This document shows positions 15,272 through 23,703 of a stretch of DNA of 31,022 nucleotides, piece after piece; the first letter of the stretch is position 1, and each line of letters starts with the position of its first letter. Below the pieces are notes generated by a model. That model was not told where the DNA came from, did no database searches, and saw only the letters and a list, made by a program, of their open reading frames with translations. Source of the stretch: Chloroflexota bacterium (GTDB lineage: Bacteria; Chloroflexota; Chloroflexia; Thermomicrobiales; JADLAZ01); NCBI GenBank assembly GCA_020849725.1, contig JADLAZ010000194.1, positions 1 to 31,022 on the forward strand, written 5' to 3'. Position numbers and translations under genes: made by a program.

Positions 15272-16102
15272 TCAGGTTCCTGTGCTTTGATAGTGACGCA
15301 CGCCGACGCGCCAGGCCAGCCAGGCGGCCAGCGCCAGCACCACAGCCGCGACTGGCGTGGCGAAGGCGAGCCAGCTGGGCGCGCCGAGCGGATCGGTTCG
15401 GTCCAGCAGGAACAGCCCCGGATAGTACGAGACGAAGGCCAGTGGGATGACGAATGTGAAGAAGCGCTGCAGCCCGCCAGGATAGATTTCGAACGGGTAG
15501 CTCGACAACTCACTGCCGCCGTACGTCAGCACATTGATGATCTCGATGCTCTGGATGGTCCAGAAGCACAGCACTGCCCCCAGCAGCGTCAGCGCGCCAT
15601 AGATCAGTGCGCCACTGACGAGCGCCAGTGGCAGATAGGTGATCTTGGCTGGTGACCAGTCGATCGACGTCCAGGCAATGGCGAGCGCCAGCGCCAGCAC
15701 GCCCTGGCTGATGCGACCAATGCGACGCAACTGGAAGTCGGCCGACAGCACCTGGACGAAGATGCTCACCGGCCGCACCAGCACCCGGTCGAACTCACCG
15801 CGCCGAATGGTGTTCGGAAAGATGTCGAAGCCGGCGACGACCATTTCGTGCAGGCCGAACGCGACTGAGGTGAGGCCGTAGAGCAGCGCCACCTCGCCGG
15901 CCGTCCAGCCGGCGAGTGTGCCGAACTGCCCGAACAGGATCAGGATCGCCAGCAACTCACTGCCGGTCGCCACCAGGCCGGTCAGTGTCATCAGCGCGAA
16001 CGACACCTTGTACTGCATCTGCGCCCGCACCAGCGCGCCAACCAGCCGGCGGTAGAGCGCCAGGTCGTGCCTCCAGGCGGTCCACCAATGCAGCTCAGCC
16101 AC
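15272..16102 (-). CDS. ABC-2 family transporter permease (COG3694-like)
   Basis: This 276-residue membrane protein has about six hydrophobic helices and belongs to the ABC2_membrane_6 type. The segment FGLHEMVVAGFDIFPNTIRRGEFDRVLVRPVS is typical, and GEFDRVLVRP marks the family. By family knowledge it pairs with the permease encoded just upstream and a separate ATPase to form an exporter of unknown substrate. The start is a GTG at 16102 that overlaps the end of the upstream permease gene by 8 bases, indicating coupled translation. No ATPase gene is found beside the pair. Confidence 0.88.
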   Translation of the reverse strand: MAELHWWTAWRHDLALYRRLVGALVRAQMQYKVSFALMTLTGLVATGSELLAILILFGQFGTLAGWTAGEVALLYGLTSVAFGLHEMVVAGFDIFPNTIRRGEFDRVLVRPVSIFVQVLSADFQLRRIGRISQGVLALALAIAWTSIDWSPAKITYLPLALVSGALIYGALTLLGAVLCFWTIQSIEIINVLTYGGSELSSYPFEIYPGGLQRFFTFVIPLAFVSYYPGLFLLDRTDPLGAPSWLAFATPVAAVVLALAAWLAWRVGVRHYQSTGT

Positions 16103-16886
16103 CCTGCACCACGACCTTGCGCTCCGCCGCTGCCAGCATCAGCCGGCCCAGCGCCAGGAACACGAGCGCCCAGGTCGCCTGGAAGAGCAACCCGGCCGCC
16201 AGGTCGGCGCCGGCGCGCTGGCCGAGCAGCACTTCGACCGGCACCTGGACCAGGCCGGCGAATGGCAACCAGCGAACCACCTCCTGCACGCCGGTGGGGA
16301 AGAAGTTGAGAGGCACCAGGAATCCCGACAGGAAGCTGACGACGGTGGCGATCAGACCGCCGACGCCGCGGTAGTCGAGCAACCAGAAGGCGGCCAGGTT
16401 GTACAGAAACCGCAGCCCGAAGCTGAGCCAGATCGCCAGAGCCAGGCTGGTGGCGAAAGCGAGCCAGCGCGCCGGGTCCACAGGCAACGGCACGGCGAAC
16501 AGCAGCACGCCGACGAGCAGCGTTGGCGCGAAGCGGAAGATGAGATGGTAGACGGCGCGGCCGGCGTCGCGGCTGAGCCACAGCCCGTAGTAGTCGAGTG
16601 GCTTGGCCAGGTCGGTGACGATGTCGCCGCTGCGGATCGTCAGCGCGATCTCCCACCAGGCCCAGAAGTAGACTGGCATGATCATCGCCTGCGTTAGCCA
16701 GACGTAGGTCACGGCGTCCTGCATCGTCCAGCCGGCTTGCGCGCCAGCGCCGCCATACAGGCCGATGAACAGAAACGAGCGCAGGGCGCCCCAGAACGAA
16801 TTGGTCGTCAGTCCGGCCAGGTTGGCGGTCCGATAGGCCAACTGCATCTGAAAGGAGCGCCGGGCGATCTCCTGGTAGACGCGCAT
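16095..16886 (-). CDS. ABC-2 family transporter permease (COG4587-like)
   Basis: This 263-residue protein has about six membrane helices. The element WEIALTIRSGDIVTDLAKPLDYYGLWLSRD is the equivalent of the GEFDRVLVRP element in its partner and is typical of the first permease of this exporter type. The ATG at 16886 is preceded by AGGGGGG three bases upstream. The intergenic region before it carries a 20-bp near-tandem repeat. In related operons an ABC ATPase gene comes first; here the next gene upstream is an unrelated FAH-family gene. Confidence 0.88.
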   Translation of the reverse strand: MRVYQEIARRSFQMQLAYRTANLAGLTTNSFWGALRSFLFIGLYGGAGAQAGWTMQDAVTYVWLTQAMIMPVYFWAWWEIALTIRSGDIVTDLAKPLDYYGLWLSRDAGRAVYHLIFRFAPTLLVGVLLFAVPLPVDPARWLAFATSLALAIWLSFGLRFLYNLAAFWLLDYRGVGGLIATVVSFLSGFLVPLNFFPTGVQEVVRWLPFAGLVQVPVEVLLGQRAGADLAAGLLFQATWALVFLALGRLMLAAAERKVVVQGG

Positions 16887-16940
16887 CGTCCCCCCTGACG
16901 CAACCTATCCCAGACCATGGAGCGCGGGTCGGGGCGGCCC

Positions 16941-16980
16941 CTCCGTGGCTGCCCTCGCTTCTCCGTGGCCGACCTCGTTC
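16941..16980. repeat. Near-perfect 20-bp tandem repeat
   Basis: Two adjacent 20-base units, beginning CTCCGTGGC at 16941 and again at 16961, match at 16 of 20 positions. They lie between the ABC permease operon and the FAH gene, about 55 bases before the permease start. Two helical turns of spacing would suit a tandem regulator-binding site. Confidence 0.6.
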
Positions 16981-17045
16981 CCAGCCAGACAGTGTCGCGA
17001 TTCGACCCGTCAGAGCAGCCGCGGGAACTGCCTATCTGGACTGAC

Positions 17046-18002
17046 TCAGCTGGCAGGCGCGACGACCCGGTTTTCCATTTGGCCAATGCCGTCGATCGCC
17101 AGCCGGACGATGTCACCTGGCTGAAGGAAGACCGGCGGCGCGCGAAAGACGCCGACGCCGGCCGGCGTGCCGGTACTGACGACATCGCCTGGCTCGAGCG
17201 TCATGACCGCCGACAATCGCGCCAGCAACTCCGGCACCGTGAAGATCATGTCGGCGGCCGTCTCGTCCTGACGTAGCTCGCCGTTGACCCAGGCGCGCAA
17301 GCGCAGCCGGCCAGGATCACCGATCTCATCGGCCGTCACCAGGCATGGCCCCAGCGGCGCGAAGGAGTCGAAGTTCTTGCCGAGCGTGATCTGATGGCTG
17401 CGGAACTGCACGTCGCGGGCGCTGACGTCATTCATGATCGTGTAGCCGGCCACGTGGTCAAGGGCGCGCTCGGCCGGCACGTGGCGCATGGCGCGACCGA
17501 TGACGACGGCCAGCTCGACCTCGTAGTCGAGTTGCGCGGTGAGCGCCGGCTTGACGATCGGGTCGGCCGGCCCGATGACGCCACTGGGCAGCTTGGCAAA
17601 GATGAACGGCTCCTCGGGCCGCACGGCGGCCGGGTTCTCCTGGAGGTGGCCGAGGTAGTTGACGCCAGCACACAGAATCTTGCCCGGTCGCAGCAGCGGC
17701 GGCCGCAGGCGCACCGCATCGAAACCATAGCGGATGTGCCCACCGCCCGCGCTGCCGGCCGCCCTGGCGAACTGGAGCGCCTGCTCGGCCACGGCCAGGC
17801 CATCGGCTCCGGCCGCCAGGAGCATCGGCAGGCCGCGCAGCGGCAGGCCGGCGCTGGTGCCGGCGCCAGCGCTCAACACCGGATCCTGCTCGACATAGGC
17901 GGCGTAGGCAGCCGCCAGATCAATCAGGCCGCCGCCATCCTCCGCGCCCAGCAGCGGCCGCCGCGCCACGCGCCCGAGGACATCGAACGTGTACAATCGC
18001 AT
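17046..18002 (-). CDS. Fumarylacetoacetate hydrolase (FAH) family protein
   Basis: The 318-residue protein has an N-terminal lid (1-100) and the FAH core. Core motifs are PGKILCAGVNYLGHLQE, LDYEVELAVVIG (metal-binding Glu161 and Glu163), GYTIMNDVSARDVQ (Asp192), GKNFDSFAPLGPCLV and VSTGTPAGVG. The family hydrolyses, hydrates or decarboxylates beta-keto or enol acids in aromatic and sugar catabolism; the substrate cannot be fixed from sequence. I chose the ATG at 18002 because GGGAG lies eight bases upstream; an ATG at 18017 has no ribosome site. It starts 25 bases after the MBL hydrolase gene, so the two form an operon. Confidence 0.92.
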   Translation of the reverse strand: MRLYTFDVLGRVARRPLLGAEDGGGLIDLAAAYAAYVEQDPVLSAGAGTSAGLPLRGLPMLLAAGADGLAVAEQALQFARAAGSAGGGHIRYGFDAVRLRPPLLRPGKILCAGVNYLGHLQENPAAVRPEEPFIFAKLPSGVIGPADPIVKPALTAQLDYEVELAVVIGRAMRHVPAERALDHVAGYTIMNDVSARDVQFRSHQITLGKNFDSFAPLGPCLVTADEIGDPGRLRLRAWVNGELRQDETAADMIFTVPELLARLSAVMTLEPGDVVSTGTPAGVGVFRAPPVFLQPGDIVRLAIDGIGQMENRVVAPAS

Positions 18003-18027
18003 GCCCGTCACTCCCATCCGGCACCGG

Positions 18028-18870
18028 CTACACCATCAGCAGCGGCGGCTGGCTGGCGACCGGCCCGCCCAGCCCCACCGCCAGGCCGTCCTCGGCCCAG
18101 TGAACCCGCGTGCCCTCGGGCAGGCGTCGCCGCGCCTCACCAATGATCTCGACTGCCCGGTGTTCCACGTTCGGATGGAAGTGCGTCAGCACGAGATCAC
18201 GCAGGCGCGTGGCGCTCGCCAGCACTGGGTAGAGCGTCGCTGGCAGGAAATGCACCAGCTCGCAGACGAGCGTCGTGGCCTCTGCCACCAGCGGCGCCAG
18301 CTCATCCGGCCCGCGCAGGTCGCCACTGAAGACGATGCGCTCCTCCCCAGCTTCCACGACCAGCGAGCGGCTCTCCAGCGCCCAGCCGGGGTGCTTGACG
18401 GACACGTCGCCGGCACGCGCCCGGAGGCCGTCAAGGTGCGCATTGCGGTGCGTTGTCACCCGCACAACGCCGTCGTGGTAAATCTCGCCCAGCCCGGCGC
18501 CGAGCAGCCGCAGCGGGAACGGCAGCAGATCGGGCGACAGGTAGACCGCCTCCAGAAAGTGCGCCAGCGGCGCCAGACCCTCAGCCGGCAGATAGACCGG
18601 AAGCGGTTGGCTACGGCCCCGGATCTGCAGCGTCTGCACCAGTTGCGGCAGACCGCCCAGGTGATCGATGTGCAGATGAGTCAGGAAGATGGCTGTCAAC
18701 GAGAGCGGGTCGACGCCGGCGCGCAGCAGCGCCTGCGTCAGCGGCTCGCCGCAGTCGATCAGGTAGGTCTTGCCGCGGTGGCGCAGCACCTGGGCGGCGT
18801 TGCCGCGCGTCGCCGTCGGCACGCCCGAGCTTGTCCCCAGCATGATGAGTGTCGTCTCGCCGTCGGCCAT
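18028..18870 (-). CDS. MBL-fold metallo-hydrolase, ribonuclease Z-like
   Basis: The 280-residue protein has the metallo-beta-lactamase fold in its RNase Z/ElaC-like form. It begins with LIMLGTSSGVPTATRGNAA. The metal site comprises HLHIDH (His65, His67, Asp69, His70), a middle His near 145, FSGDLRG (Asp184) and LTHFHP (His230, His232). True RNase Z has a long exosite arm for tRNA, and I do not see a clear one here, so a general phosphodiesterase or arylsulfatase-like hydrolase is also possible. The ATG at 18870 follows AGGTGGG. It leads the operon with the FAH gene and is divergent from the M20 gene. Confidence 0.85.
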   Translation of the reverse strand: MADGETTLIMLGTSSGVPTATRGNAAQVLRHRGKTYLIDCGEPLTQALLRAGVDPLSLTAIFLTHLHIDHLGGLPQLVQTLQIRGRSQPLPVYLPAEGLAPLAHFLEAVYLSPDLLPFPLRLLGAGLGEIYHDGVVRVTTHRNAHLDGLRARAGDVSVKHPGWALESRSLVVEAGEERIVFSGDLRGPDELAPLVAEATTLVCELVHFLPATLYPVLASATRLRDLVLTHFHPNVEHRAVEIIGEARRRLPEGTRVHWAEDGLAVGLGGPVASQPPLLMV

Positions 18871-18932
18871 CCCACCTACCCATCACCAGTCGCCGGCTGC
18901 GCACGACCAACGCGTGCGTGGTCCGGCGGCAG

Positions 18933-18962
18933 AGGATACGACCCACCGGCAGTCTGACGCAA
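18933..18962 (-). promoter_or_regulatory. Possible promoter of the MBL-FAH operon
   Basis: On the minus strand TTGCGT (18962-18957), 18 bases, TATCCT (18938-18933). It overlaps the -35 region of the divergent promoter for the M20 gene. Confidence 0.3.
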
Positions 18963-18984
18963 CTGGCTCCGGCTGCGCGATAAT
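18954..18984 (+). promoter_or_regulatory. Possible promoter of the M20 peptidase gene
   Basis: GATAAT (18979-18984) is a good -10 box. A weak CTGACG lies 19 bases upstream. The start codon is about 45 bases after the expected transcription start. Confidence 0.4.
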
Positions 18985-19035
18985 AGGCGCGTGACCGATG
19001 CTCGGCGCGACCGCACCACGACCAAGGAGGCTACC

Positions 19036-20409
19036 ATGGCTCCGCCCGATCTCCTGGCCCGCGTCGACGCCGCGCGCGACGAGTTGGTGGCCCTGTGCCA
19101 GGCGCTAGTCCAGATCCCAACCGTCAGCACCGGCGTCATGCCGACCGGTAACGAGACACCGGCGGCCGAGTTGCTGCGCGCCAAGCTAGCGGGTGACGGC
19201 ATCGCCAGTGAGGTGATCGAATCGGCGCCGGCGCGGGGCAACCTGATCGCCCGACTGCCCGGTCGGCGCGGCGCCCCGCGCCTGCTGTTGCTGTCGCACA
19301 CCGATGTCGTGCCGGTCGAGGACGAGGGTCAGTGGCGTTTCCCGCCGTTCAGCGCCACGCTGCACGAGGGGCGCATCTGGGGCCGTGGCGCGGGCGACAT
19401 GAAGTCGACCGTCGCCGCCCAGGCGATGGCGATGATCTTGCTCAAGCGTGCCGGCATCGCGCTCGACGGCGACCTGATCTTCGCTGCCGGCGCCGACGAG
19501 GAGTCGGGTGGCGACTACGGCTTCCGCTGGCTGGCGGCCAACCGACCTGACCTGCTGCGGGCTGACTTCGGGTTGAACGAGGGCGGCGGCAGCCTGGTGC
19601 AGGCGGCCGATGGCCGGCAGGCCTATCTGGTCAGCACCGGCGAGAAGGGGCGGCTGGAGATCAAGATCACGGTCAAGGGACGCGGTTGGCACGCCTCCCA
19701 GCCGTGGCGTGCCGACAACGCCATCTACAAGGCCCAGGAAGTCATCCGCCGCATCGCCGCTTACCAGCCGGAGCGCCACGTCGACCCGGACCTGATCGCG
19801 CCGCTGGCCGACCTGTTCGGCGTCCGGGAGACGGTGACGGCGGCCAACGTCGACCGCGTCGCGGCCGATCTGGAGGCGCGCGGCGAGGTTAGCTGGGCAT
19901 CGTCGCTGAAGGCGCTGACGCGCATGACGCTGGTGGCGACGATGATCGACGCTGGCGTCAAGTCGAACAGCGTTGCCGAAACTGCCCTCATCACCTGCGA
20001 CGTGCGCACGCTGCCGCACCAGGACGAGGCCTACGTCGCGCGCCAGATCCAGGGCCTCATCGATGGTCTGGATGGCGTCAGCTTCATCATCAACTACACC
20101 GCGGGGCCGAGCGCCTCGCCGTATGACGCGGCGCCGGGCGGCTTCGTCGATCGGCTGCAGGCGGCCACTCGGCGGGCGCTCGGCCGCGACGATCTGTCGT
20201 TCGTGCCGAGTTTGACGGTCGGCTTCACCGACTCGCGCCTGGTGCGCGGGCTGACGCCGGTGATCTACGGCTTCTTGCCGCGCCACCCGGCCGACGACCC
20301 GCGCCTCGGCGGCGCGCACAACATCAACGAGTCGGCGGCGGTCGAGAGCATGGTCCTGTCGACGAAGCTGTTCGTGACGCTGGCCGCTGACCTGCTCGGC
20401 AGTCGCTGA
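19036..20409 (+). CDS. M20 family metallopeptidase (dipeptidase/deacylase-like)
   Basis: This 457-residue zinc hydrolase is of the M20/ArgE/DapE type. Metal ligands and catalytic residues are visible: LLSHTDVVP (His88, Asp90), GRGAGDMK (Asp121), GADEESGGD (Glu155, Glu156) and a C-terminal GGAHNINE His. A dimerisation domain follows the Glu pair (about 200-330), with GRGWHASQPWRADNA. Members cleave amide bonds in dipeptides, N-acyl amino acids or related small molecules; the substrate is not predictable here. I chose the ATG at 19036 because AAGGAGG lies five bases upstream; a GTG at 18991 would extend it across that site. It is probably monocistronic, since the next gene has its own promoter. 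Confidence 0.93.
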   Translation: MAPPDLLARVDAARDELVALCQALVQIPTVSTGVMPTGNETPAAELLRAKLAGDGIASEVIESAPARGNLIARLPGRRGAPRLLLLSHTDVVPVEDEGQWRFPPFSATLHEGRIWGRGAGDMKSTVAAQAMAMILLKRAGIALDGDLIFAAGADEESGGDYGFRWLAANRPDLLRADFGLNEGGGSLVQAADGRQAYLVSTGEKGRLEIKITVKGRGWHASQPWRADNAIYKAQEVIRRIAAYQPERHVDPDLIAPLADLFGVRETVTAANVDRVAADLEARGEVSWASSLKALTRMTLVATMIDAGVKSNSVAETALITCDVRTLPHQDEAYVARQIQGLIDGLDGVSFIINYTAGPSASPYDAAPGGFVDRLQAATRRALGRDDLSFVPSLTVGFTDSRLVRGLTPVIYGFLPRHPADDPRLGGAHNINESAAVESMVLSTKLFVTLAADLLGSR

Positions 20410-20414
20410 GCCGG

Positions 20415-20443
20415 TCAGCACCTCACAGTCGGCGGGTTATACT
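20415..20443 (+). promoter_or_regulatory. Probable promoter of the aldehyde:ferredoxin oxidoreductase gene
   Basis: TCAGCA (20415-20420), a 17-base spacer and TATACT (20438-20443) lie about 45 bases before the start codon. The -10 box is good and the -35 box is weak. Confidence 0.5.
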
Positions 20444-20486
20444 CAGCGTCGGCCGCGCCGGCACTTGGCGCGATATCGGTGCTGCG

Positions 20487-22331
20487 ATGAACGGGTATTC
20501 TGGCCAGATCCTGACGGTCAATCTGACGACCGGCGCAGTGGCAACGGAGCGACTGCCGATGGCAGCCTACTCTGCTGTCATCGGTGGCATCGGTCTCGGC
20601 ACGGCGCTGCTGCTGCGCGACTGCCCGGCCGGCGCCGATCCGCTCGGTCCCGAAAACCCGCTGGTGCTGGCGACCAGTCCTTTCGCTGGCACGCCGATCA
20701 CGACCTCAGCCAAGTACGCCGTCGTGACGCGCTCGCCGTTGACCGGCTTCATCGGCGATTCGCTCTCGTCGAGTCAACTGGCACTGGAACTGAAGCACAC
20801 CGGCTTCGATGCGATCATCCTCACCGGCCAGTGCGCCGCCTGGTCGGTGCTGCTCATCGACGACGAGCAGGTGCGCCTGCACCCGGCCGGCGAACTGCTC
20901 GGTCTGGACACGGGGGCGACCGAGGCCGCGCTAGCGCAGCGCTATCCTGGTCGGGCGGCCGTCATCGGGCCGGCCGGCGAGCGGCTGGTGCGCTTCGCGA
21001 CGATCAGCAACGGCGGTCGCCATGCCGGGCGCACCGGTGGCGGCGCGGTCATGGGCGCCAAGCGGCTAAAGGCGATCGTCGTGCGCGGCTCACGGTCGGT
21101 GGCAGTCGCTGATCCAGAGGGGTTGGCCCGGGCGGCCGCGCGCCTGAGCGAGCGCTCGACCGGCCCGGCGACGGACAAGTACCGGCGTTTTGGCACGCCG
21201 GCGAATCTCCTGGCACTGGACCGGTTAGGAGTGCTGCCCAGCCACAATTTCCAGCAGGTCACCTTCGCCGGCGCCGAGCAGTTGAGTGGCGAGGCGCTTC
21301 ACCGGCTGCGCCGCGCTGGCAATGGTAGCTGCGCCGGCTGCACGGTCGGCTGTGAGCACCTCTACCGCCGCCTCGATGAGCCGCCGGCGACCGCGACGCG
21401 GCTTGAATACGAAACGATGTACGCGCTCGGCGCGCTGCTCGGCATCGACAACCCGGACGCGGTGATCGGCCTGGCCCGCCGCTGCGACGCGCTCGGCCTG
21501 GACAGCATCAGCACCGGCGGCACGATCGCCTGGGCGATCGAATCGGCGCAGCGCGGCCTGCTCCCTATGCGGCTTACCGGCGGCGTGCCGCTGCGCTTCG
21601 GCGACGCTTCAGCAGTCGGAACGCTCATCGACACCATCGGCGCACGCGCCGGCCTGGGCGATGTGCTGGCCGAAGGCTCGCGCCGGGCGGCCGACTGGCT
21701 CGGCCAGGGCTGCGACGCCTGGGCGCTGCACGTCAAGGGCCTGGAACTACCGGGGTATGACCCGCGCGGACTCCAGACGCTGGCGCTCGGCCTGGCGACC
21801 TCGCCGCGCGGCGCCTGCCACAACCGCTCCGGCGCCTACGACGCCGACCTCGCCGGCACGGCCGACCGCTCCACCACTGACGCCGCGCGCGGCGCGCTGG
21901 CCGCTCAAGCCGAGGATCAGGCGGCGATCCTCGACTCGCTCACCGTCTGCAAGTTCGTCCGCCACTGCTTCGATGACCTCTTTGCTGAGACGGCCGATCT
22001 CTACCAGCTCGTCACCGGCCTGCCGATGACGGCCGCTGACCTGCGGCGCGCTGGTGCACGCATCTCGATGCTCAAGAAGCTGTTCAACCTGCGCCAGGGC
22101 TGGACGCGGGCCGACGACACACTGCCGGAGCGCCTGCTGACGACACCCCTGCCGGACGGTCCCGAGGCTGGCGCAGGCCTGACCCAGGCGAAGCTGGCGG
22201 CGATGATCGATGCCTACTACGCCGCGCGCGGCTGGGACCCGTACGGCGTACCGACGGCCGAGACCACCGTGGCGCTCGGCTTCGACACCATGGCGCTCGA
22301 TGTCGGCCTACCGGTCGCCAGCCGCCAGTGA
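20487..22331 (+). CDS. Aldehyde:ferredoxin oxidoreductase (tungsten-type)
   Basis: The 614-residue protein is full length for the AOR family, which oxidises aldehydes to acids with a tungsten (or molybdenum) bis-pterin cofactor and a 4Fe-4S cluster, passing electrons to ferredoxin. The N-terminus MNGYSGQILTVNLTTG is typical. The cluster ligands are Cys282, Cys285 and Cys289 (CAGCTVGC) and Cys488 in DSLTVCKF. The pterin-binding region shows DALGLDS (near 334-340) and HVKGLELPGYDPRG with RGACHNRS. The ribosome site is weak but the N-terminal match fixes the start. No separate small Fe-S subunit or pterin biosynthesis gene is adjacent. The aldehyde substrate is unknown. Confidence 0.92.
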   Translation: MNGYSGQILTVNLTTGAVATERLPMAAYSAVIGGIGLGTALLLRDCPAGADPLGPENPLVLATSPFAGTPITTSAKYAVVTRSPLTGFIGDSLSSSQLALELKHTGFDAIILTGQCAAWSVLLIDDEQVRLHPAGELLGLDTGATEAALAQRYPGRAAVIGPAGERLVRFATISNGGRHAGRTGGGAVMGAKRLKAIVVRGSRSVAVADPEGLARAAARLSERSTGPATDKYRRFGTPANLLALDRLGVLPSHNFQQVTFAGAEQLSGEALHRLRRAGNGSCAGCTVGCEHLYRRLDEPPATATRLEYETMYALGALLGIDNPDAVIGLARRCDALGLDSISTGGTIAWAIESAQRGLLPMRLTGGVPLRFGDASAVGTLIDTIGARAGLGDVLAEGSRRAADWLGQGCDAWALHVKGLELPGYDPRGLQTLALGLATSPRGACHNRSGAYDADLAGTADRSTTDAARGALAAQAEDQAAILDSLTVCKFVRHCFDDLFAETADLYQLVTGLPMTAADLRRAGARISMLKKLFNLRQGWTRADDTLPERLLTTPLPDGPEAGAGLTQAKLAAMIDAYYAARGWDPYGVPTAETTVALGFDTMALDVGLPVASRQ

Positions 22332-22340
22332 GACGCGCCG

Positions 22341-22512
22341 TCAGACGGGCGCCGCGGCACCCACCGGCAAGGCAGTAGCTGGGCTGTTCGGTACGCGCTG
22401 GCGGCCGTCGCGGGTGGGCAGGGCGACGTCGACCGCCGGGAACACCGCCACCACGGCGGCCGATAGCCACCCCTTGCGACCGGGGCGGGCGAAGCGAATC
22501 GGCTCTGACATC
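22341..22512 (-). CDS. Possible small protein (56 aa), uncertain
   Basis: A 56-codon frame starts with ATG at 22512, with GGAG eight bases upstream, and ends 10 bases from the convergent AOR gene. About 84% of third codon positions are G or C, similar to real genes nearby. The frame stays open upstream to about 22650 without a good start. The product (MSEPIRFARPGRKGWLSAAV...) has a short hydrophobic stretch and no recognised family. It may be a real short gene, a gene remnant or chance in GC-rich DNA. Confidence 0.3.
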
Positions 22513-22679
22513 AGGCGTTCTCCGCACGCGGCGGACGCGCCCTGCACCGTGCCAGCCGGCAGCATCACGCCGACCACCAGCCAGCGGCCGTGGCCGGCGA
22601 ACGGCCTCTTCCATTCCTCGTTGTTCTCCTGGCCTCCTCGCCCCTGGCCCTGTCGCTATCCTTCCGCTACCCATGGCCG

Positions 22680-22685
22680 TATAAT
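22680..22685 (+). promoter_or_regulatory. -10 box of the F420 operon
   Basis: A perfect TATAAT lies 65 bases before the cofD start. The hexamer 17 bases upstream (TATCCT) is a poor -35 box, so an activator may be needed. It is the only evident promoter for the closely spaced seven-gene run behind it. Confidence 0.5.
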
Positions 22686-22749
22686 GCCGCTCTGGGCTGA
22701 GCGGGCGCAGCGCGCCGGCTGGGCGTCGCAGCGGGAGACGAGGGAGCGC

Positions 22750-23703
22750 ATGATCGTCGCCCTGGCAGGCGGGGTGGGCGGGGCCAAGCTGGCGCAGGGC
22801 CTCTACGGCGTCGTGCCGGCCGGCGCGCTCACTGTTGTCGTCAACACGGCCGACGACTTCACCCACCTCGGATTGCACATCGCGCCCGACCTCGACACCG
22901 TGCTGTACACCCTGGCCGGCATCGCCAACCCAGCCACCGGTTGGGGCATTGCCGGCGACTCCTTCGAGGCCATGGCCATGCTCGGCCGCTACGGCCACGA
23001 CGACTGGTTCCGCCTCGGCGATCGCGACCTGGCGACCCACATCACCCGCACCGAGCGGCTGCGCGCGGGCGCCTCTATCAGCCAGGTCACCGCCGACCTG
23101 GCCGCCCGCCTCGGCGTGACTGCCCAGTTGCTGCCGATGTGCGACGAGCCGGTAGCAACGCTGGTCGACACGGCGGTCGGTCGGCTCGCCTTCCAGGATT
23201 ACTTCGTCCGCCGCCATCACCAGGACGACGTGCTCGGGCTAGTGTTCGAAGGGGCGGCGGTGGCGCACGTGCCGGCTGCCGTCGCTACGGCGCTGGCAGA
23301 GGCGGACGCCATCGTCCTGTGCCCGTCCAACCCCTTCGTCAGCATCGGCCCGATCCTGGCCGTGCCGGGCCTGCGCGACCGGCTCGCCGCTGCCACCGTG
23401 CCGCGCGTTGCCGTCAGCCCAATCGTCGGCGGCCAGGCGGTCAAGGGACCGGCCGGGCAGATGCTGGCCGCGCTCGGGCACGATGTGTCGCCGCTGGGCG
23501 TGGCTCGGTTGTACACCGGCCTGATCGATGGCATCGTCATCGATGAGATCGACGCGGCACTGGCGCCGGCCATCGCGGCGCTCGGCCTGGCCGTGCTGCC
23601 GGCCCAGACCGTCATGGGCGACACGGCCGACCGCGAGCGTCTGGCCCGTGATGTACTCGGCTTCTGCCGCCGCCTGGCGGAGCGCGTCAGGGCGCCGGCA
23701 TGA
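22750..23703 (+). CDS. cofD: 2-phospho-L-lactate transferase (CofD/FbiA)
   Basis: This 317-residue enzyme transfers the phosphoenol- or phospholactyl group from the GDP-activated donor to the flavin-like FO, making (dehydro-)F420-0. The N-terminal motif MIVALAGGVGGAK (Gly7-Lys13) and NTADDFTHLGLHIAPDLDTVLYTLAG are diagnostic for CofD/FbiA. Other conserved blocks are CPSNPFVSIGPIL and VSPIVGGQAVKGPA. I chose the ATG at 22750 because GAGGGAG lies three bases upstream and the protein begins exactly at the family N-terminus. It overlaps cofC by four bases (ATGA). Because an FbiB-C-like domain is encoded later in the operon, the donor may be derived from phosphoenolpyruvate, as in mycobacterial FbiA. 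Confidence 0.97.
   Translation: MIVALAGGVGGAKLAQGLYGVVPAGALTVVVNTADDFTHLGLHIAPDLDTVLYTLAGIANPATGWGIAGDSFEAMAMLGRYGHDDWFRLGDRDLATHITRTERLRAGASISQVTADLAARLGVTAQLLPMCDEPVATLVDTAVGRLAFQDYFVRRHHQDDVLGLVFEGAAVAHVPAAVATALAEADAIVLCPSNPFVSIGPILAVPGLRDRLAAATVPRVAVSPIVGGQAVKGPAGQMLAALGHDVSPLGVARLYTGLIDGIVIDEIDAALAPAIAALGLAVLPAQTVMGDTADRERLARDVLGFCRRLAERVRAPA

Larger units (their letters stand above)
22332..22749. other. 418-bp gap between AOR and the F420 operon
   Basis: It contains a weakly supported small minus-strand frame (22341-22512) and the promoter of cofD. The cofD reading frame is open through the gap but shows no coding character there. I see nothing else. Confidence 0.5.

Noticed and set aside
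18991..19035. Upstream GTG start for the M20 peptidase
   Set aside because: AAGGAGG directly before the ATG at 19036 would lie inside the coding sequence, and the extra residues do not match the family.
22210..22749. N-terminal extension of CofD
   Set aside because: The frame is open but the family N-terminus and the ribosome site fix the start at 22750. The extension would overlap the AOR gene and has no domain.
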